From contig QAOA01005888.1 in the NCBI GenBank assembly GCA_003255065.1, positions 165,094 through 229,093 of the forward strand: a stretch of DNA of 64,000 bases, written 5' to 3'. Positions within the stretch are counted from its first letter, which is position 1. Every line of letters starts with the position of its first letter. Shown in pieces: positions 60,206 to 64,000 of this stretch. The notes under the pieces are model-generated. The model was not told the origin of the DNA. It ran no database searches and was given only the letters and a program-made list of their open reading frames with translations. A program made the position numbers and the translations under genes. The DNA comes from Cercis canadensis (taxonomy: Eukaryota; Streptophyta; Magnoliopsida; Fabales; Fabaceae).

Positions 60206-60721
60206 AAACTAGATTGGTTTCAAGTAAGTAAAATAATAAATAAAGAAAGTCTAAAAGTGATAATACTTATGAGGAAGGCAATATTTACTGAGAGGCATGG
60301 AGGGTATTTTAATAATCTGGGTAATTGGGCCAAAGGTAATTTGTAGCTTGGTAATGGATATAGACACTAATATAATATATACACCTGACTGCCTCATATG
60401 TTTTCAGTGAGTGAGCAATGCTAAATGATCTGGTTTTCCCCCAGACTAGAAGACAATAGAAACATTTTTAAGGGCTTCAACCCTGTGGACTTCAATTATA
60501 TGTACCCTCTCAATGTGTTGGNACCCAACCAGTGGGTGTATTAACTTTTGATTTATGTATCAATCTACTCAATAGATTTTTATTTTGGATTGACAATGCA
60601 CATGTTGAGGTAGGAAGATTAGGTCGGGTGGTAGGCTTCAGGTCGGTTTGGATTTGAGCTTTGGTCTGAACACAAGTGAATTAAGGGCCGAATTTGGAAT
60701 ACTTAGAAACTAGATTAGTTT

Positions 60722-61033
60722 GCCAACGCAGATTGGCACAAGTGGTCCAGGTTCTAGAGTTAAGCTCACAACTCACTCATGGTTGCGGGTTCGATTCCCC
60801 CGAATGCCACTCAAATCCTGCTTGGGGGGCATCCCTCCTCAGGGAGATCTCCTGGCGCCCAGGGACTAGTTGAGTAACTGCAACGGGGTAGGACTACTTG
60901 CGGTTCTAGCCTGTGCAATAATCCTCTGGGTGGGCCTCTGTTGGCAGCCCCAGCATGTTATTGGCGCCCTGCCTGGTAGTATTGGGAGTGCCTTCCCTTT
61001 CTACCATTTTGATTACCCCAAAAAAAAAAAAAA
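60722..61033 (+). mobile_element. tRNA-derived SINE, copy 2 (in the duplicated block)
   Basis: This is the same element as 59896-60205 with the same target duplication (60707-60721 and 61034-61048) and a slightly longer poly-A tail. It is probably the other allele of one insertion. Confidence 0.88.
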
Positions 61034-61349
61034 AAACTAGATTGGTTTCAAGTAAGTAAAATAATAAATAAAGAGAGTCTAAAAGTGATAATACTTAAGA
61101 GGAAGGCAATATTTACTGAGAGGCATGGAGGGTATTTTAATAATCTGGGTAATTGGGCCAAAGGTAATTTGTAGCTTGGTAATGGATATAGACACTAATA
61201 TAATATATACACCTGACTGCCTCATATGTTTTCAGTGAGTGAGCAATGCTAAATGATCTGGTTTTCCCCCAGACTAGAAGACAATAGAAACATTTTTAAG
61301 GGCTTCAACCCTGTGGACTTCAATTATATGTACCCTCTCAATGTGTTGG

Positions 61350-61739
61350 AACTTGTATATTGATAGCTTGTGATTGATTCAAGTTGCCTATACTTCCAGC
61401 ATGTCAAATACTAATATGAATCATCACATTCACCTCCTGTTCCTTTTTATTTCAAATGTTAACCCTGCTGGAGTTCATGCCACATCCCTTAGGATTCACA
61501 ACGACCCCGCTTCATAAATAAAAACCAGTTTCACCCAGTGAAAGAATTTTGAGAGACATACAACCGTAGTTCATAAAGATAAAGCAGCTGCTATTTCAAA
61601 AGAGATAATTTAGTAGGAGAAAATTGAGCAGCAAGAGTAATATGATAATATCAGTATATCAAAGGTCATCTTCATTTGTGTAATACATGTACAAGTCTAA
61701 AACAGAAGCTAGTTTCTACACCATTACAAAATTTTGACA
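61350..61739. other. Intergenic DNA
   Basis: No gene recognised; part may be the 3' flank of the DUF241 gene on the minus strand. Confidence 0.5.
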
Positions 61740-62677
61740 GGCATTGATTGATTGGGCTAGTGATTGAGGTGTTGAGGAGGGAAACTCTTGTTTTGATTAA
61801 ACGCCTAAAAAGAGACTCAAGCCCTTGGTGCATATGTCTAACTTTTCCAGCTGGTTTTGCAAGTTATTGACAATGTCAGATTTGGCTTTAATCATGTCTG
61901 ACTCCAAGGACTGCAAGCAGCATCCACCTTTGCAAATTCATTTTCATCTGCTTCTGGTGTGTAAGCCACCCTTTTGGTGAGCATTAGCTTGGAAACCAAT
62001 GACCAGCTGCTTGAATTTGACTGTATTGGCCCTGACATAAAGGACAACAATGACTGGAATACAGAAAGAGTGACTAGTTCCACCTCTTTTAACAAGCTAG
62101 CCAAGCCCACAGTTTGAAGGTCTTTGTTGGTAGGAGAGAACGTGTACTTACTTTCAATCCCTTCAAATTCCCAAGAACCATGAGAATGGCCTTTTTCACC
62201 CCCTTCCGAGAGGTCAAGTATTTTCTAACCTCCGTTGCTGGCTCCATGCATGTCACCTTCCCTTCTTCTTCTTCTTATGATTGATTGCAGTTCGTGTGTG
62301 CATTCCTTTGTATGCAGCAAGACATCTTTTGCTGTTGTGCACACATCCAACAGCCTCAGAGATCCCTCCAAGAGCTCTTGCACCGATTTCTGTTGACGCT
62401 CTTGGACAAGAGCTTCTTGAGTGAGGGCAAGTTGAAACAATTTTTCAACACAATCATATAAATCTTGGAGGCCATTTACTTTGTGACTTACAAAAGATGA
62501 AGAACAAGAGGAAGAGGGGGCATCTGAAACACTTAAGTTGCACAAATGTTGATTGCACTCAAGAATGAGTGGGTGAGGTCTGCAGGGTATGCTTTTAGAA
62601 CGAGTATGGCAATGAGATTTGCGGTTTAAAGGAGAAGCTGCCACTTTTCCTCGGGAAGATAGTAAGTAAAGCCTCAA
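61740..62677 (-). pseudogene. DUF241-family gene broken by frameshifts
   Basis: The minus strand encodes, in order, the whole pattern of a plant DUF241 (PF03087) protein but in several frames. ASPLNRKSHCHTRSKSIPCR, LQDLYDCVEKLFQLALTQEA and LLEGSLRLLDVCTTAKDVLL lie in one frame ending at 62225. EVRKYLTSRKGVKKAILMV (about 62232-62160) is in a second. KDLQTVGLASLLKEVELVTL to FAKVDAA (about 62150-61925) is in a third, LQSLESDMIKAKSDI (about 61920-61830) in a fourth, and ESLFRRLIKTRVSLLN (about 61825-61770) in a fifth. At least four single-base indels are needed. The usual start Met before AASPLN is Val (GTG, 62642-62644). DUF241 genes are normally intronless; their function is poorly known. Confidence 0.85.
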
Positions 62678-63577
62678 AATTGGATGTACAGCTCAGTTTG
62701 AAGCCTTCCTTTCCCAAGTTCCATTGATGGGCTCAATATATAGGTGATGGGGTCAAAGAGACATAAGGAGTCTCATCACATCTCATCAAATATCAGTAAC
62801 CGCTAACGTGGTTCCAATTGGATCTAAGCATTTACACAGAAATAAATGTTTATGCATGCCATTGCCATGTTTCCCCACCCACCAGGGATTTTAAGTAGTT
62901 AAGTGCACCATCTATTGCTTAGACCATGACCCTCTCACCATCAAAATTTTAAATGCTAAACTTGTTAGTACTGAAATTTCTACGCGGGAATAAGAGAGAT
63001 TCCCTTACAGTATTGCTAGTGTTAGGTTCGGTTTCCAAATGCAATCATACTGACAAGTCTGAGATACTGCTACTGTACCAAAACAATTACTTATATATTT
63101 CTATGGGCTAGTGCTCCAGTTTAGGATTTGACAAATCAAGAAACTGCAAACGAAGCAATTCAAAAACAGTTGACAAAAAAAAAAAACTGTATACCAACAA
63201 TAAAATGAAAAAAGAACAAAAAAATTAGACAGAGTTTAACAGTTTGGTCATTGCCGTCCCCAGATTAGATATAGTCTAGTAGAGAATATCGACATTAACA
63301 CCGTGAGCTAAAAAAGTTGATAATAATTAAGTAGACGAGAAGCGAAGTGAAACAATCAATTTCATTGACAATGAAAACCTATTTAACATGGAAAAATTAC
63401 CACTATTCCCTTCCCAATTTAGTGTGCGTATGCACAGTTAAAGGCCAGGCCAATTCCTATCCCTCGGTAAAACAAAAGTGCATATTCTATCTATGGACCA
63501 GTGTGCCACATTTTCAATTTAGATAACAATTTTCGATTCCCAGCTCAACTTTTATGCAGACTTGGCAAAGTCAACAA
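62678..63577. other. Intergenic DNA between the DUF241 pseudogene and the BSK-like gene
   Basis: No gene recognised. It should include the 3' untranslated region of the BSK-like gene near 63350-63577 and the old promoter of the DUF241 gene near 62700-62800. Confidence 0.5.
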
Positions 63578-63825
63578 CTATGATGCTCTCCCACCTCGTT
63601 GCCTCTTTTCTTCCAATGTAGATGCCTCATTTAACATATCAACAGCATCCTTCTGCATATCCAGCTTTGCAAGAGCAACTGATTGCATATAGAAAGCCGT
63701 GGGCCAGTCTGGATAAACACACTGTGCTTGCATTGCATCTCGAAGGGCAGGATCCGGTTGATCACATAAGAGATAGCATAGACTGCGCCTTGCAAAAACG
63801 GTAGGGGAGACCATGGTCCCCACGT
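63578..63825 (-). CDS. Last exon of a BSK-type receptor-like cytoplasmic kinase (partial)
   Basis: The minus strand gives [39 protein letters not shown] and [20 protein letters not shown], ending [10 protein letters not shown] and a stop at 63578. This is the C-terminal tetratricopeptide-like region of brassinosteroid-signalling kinases, which sit at the plasma membrane by N-terminal acylation and relay signals from receptor kinases. The acceptor TTTATAG/ACGTGGGG fixes the exon's upstream edge at 63825 in phase 1. The kinase domain and N-terminus lie beyond the window; 63826-64000 appears to be intron. Confidence 0.88.
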
Positions 63826-64000
63826 CTATAAACTACACAAAACAAAAGCATCTCTTAAGTCAACCAGAAAATAAAGCACATGCACACAGGTTCACTAGGC
63901 TTAGGAGGAAAATGATAAATCCACTAAGAAGTTCAAGTTTCTTTCCACCCTGGACAATACCAAATAGGTAGAAGATCCAGTTCAAAACCAATGTTCTTTC

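Larger units (their letters stand above)
59697..61349 (+). repeat. 825-bp direct duplication around a single N, probable assembly join
   Basis: 59697-60521 and 60523-61349 are about 98-99% identical and meet at one N (60522). Each copy contains the same SINE with the same target duplication, so the SINE was present before the copies diverged. The level of difference suits two alleles. Confidence 0.9.

Noticed and set aside
59697-61349. A true tandem duplication of the SINE region
   Set aside because: The copies meet at a single N and differ only at an allelic level, so an assembly join is the simpler reading.

Overview
This is nuclear plant DNA. The genes have many short, AT-rich, GT-AG introns, and they encode plant families: SAUR, NAC, expansin-like A, LOG, plastid isochorismate synthase, class I chitinase and DUF241. 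The gaps are full of MULE, CACTA and Tourist-type elements. The proteins look like a eudicot, probably a woody rosid. Citrus is my guess from general resemblance and is not demonstrated. Single-N junctions with the same sequence on both sides point to a draft assembly of a heterozygous genome.

Layout. 1-2520 is AT-rich intergenic DNA with a MITE. 2521-8844 is a Mutator-like element (MULE) with roughly 330-380 bp terminal inverted repeats, a perfect 9-bp target duplication, a decayed transposase and an intact GRF zinc-finger gene on the opposite strand. 9664-14681 is a tandem pair of SAUR genes enclosed by a 0.9 kb inverted duplication whose arms carry the same MITE insertion. 15257-21470 is a 13-exon organellar alanyl-tRNA synthetase (about 1006 aa). 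25331-26593 is expansin-like A. 27342-32902 is isochorismate synthase in 15 exons, including a hard-to-see transit-peptide exon. 35465-36925 is LOG, a cytokinin-activating enzyme with a GC-AG last intron. 37000-49880 has no intact gene and holds MITEs, assembly duplications and a 3.3 kb CACTA element (43924-47271). 49881-51823 is a NAC transcription factor with a foldback MITE in its second intron. 53396-58026 holds a truncated chitinase pseudogene and an intact class I chitinase, with SINE and LTR fossils between them. 59697-61349 is an assembly-type duplication containing a tRNA-derived SINE. 61740-62677 is a DUF241 gene broken by several frameshifts. 63578-63825 is the last exon of a BSK-type receptor-like kinase on the minus strand.

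The genes do not form a pathway cluster. Several concern hormones, growth or defence (SAUR: auxin; LOG: cytokinin; ICS: salicylate and phylloquinone precursors; EXLA: cell wall; chitinase: defence; BSK: brassinosteroid), which is ordinary for a gene-rich euchromatic segment. Exon boundaries were derived by hand from reading frame, GT-AG sites and remembered family sequence, with no alignment. The CDS of AlaRS, EXLA, ICS, LOG, NAC and chitinase all close in frame when the exons are summed.
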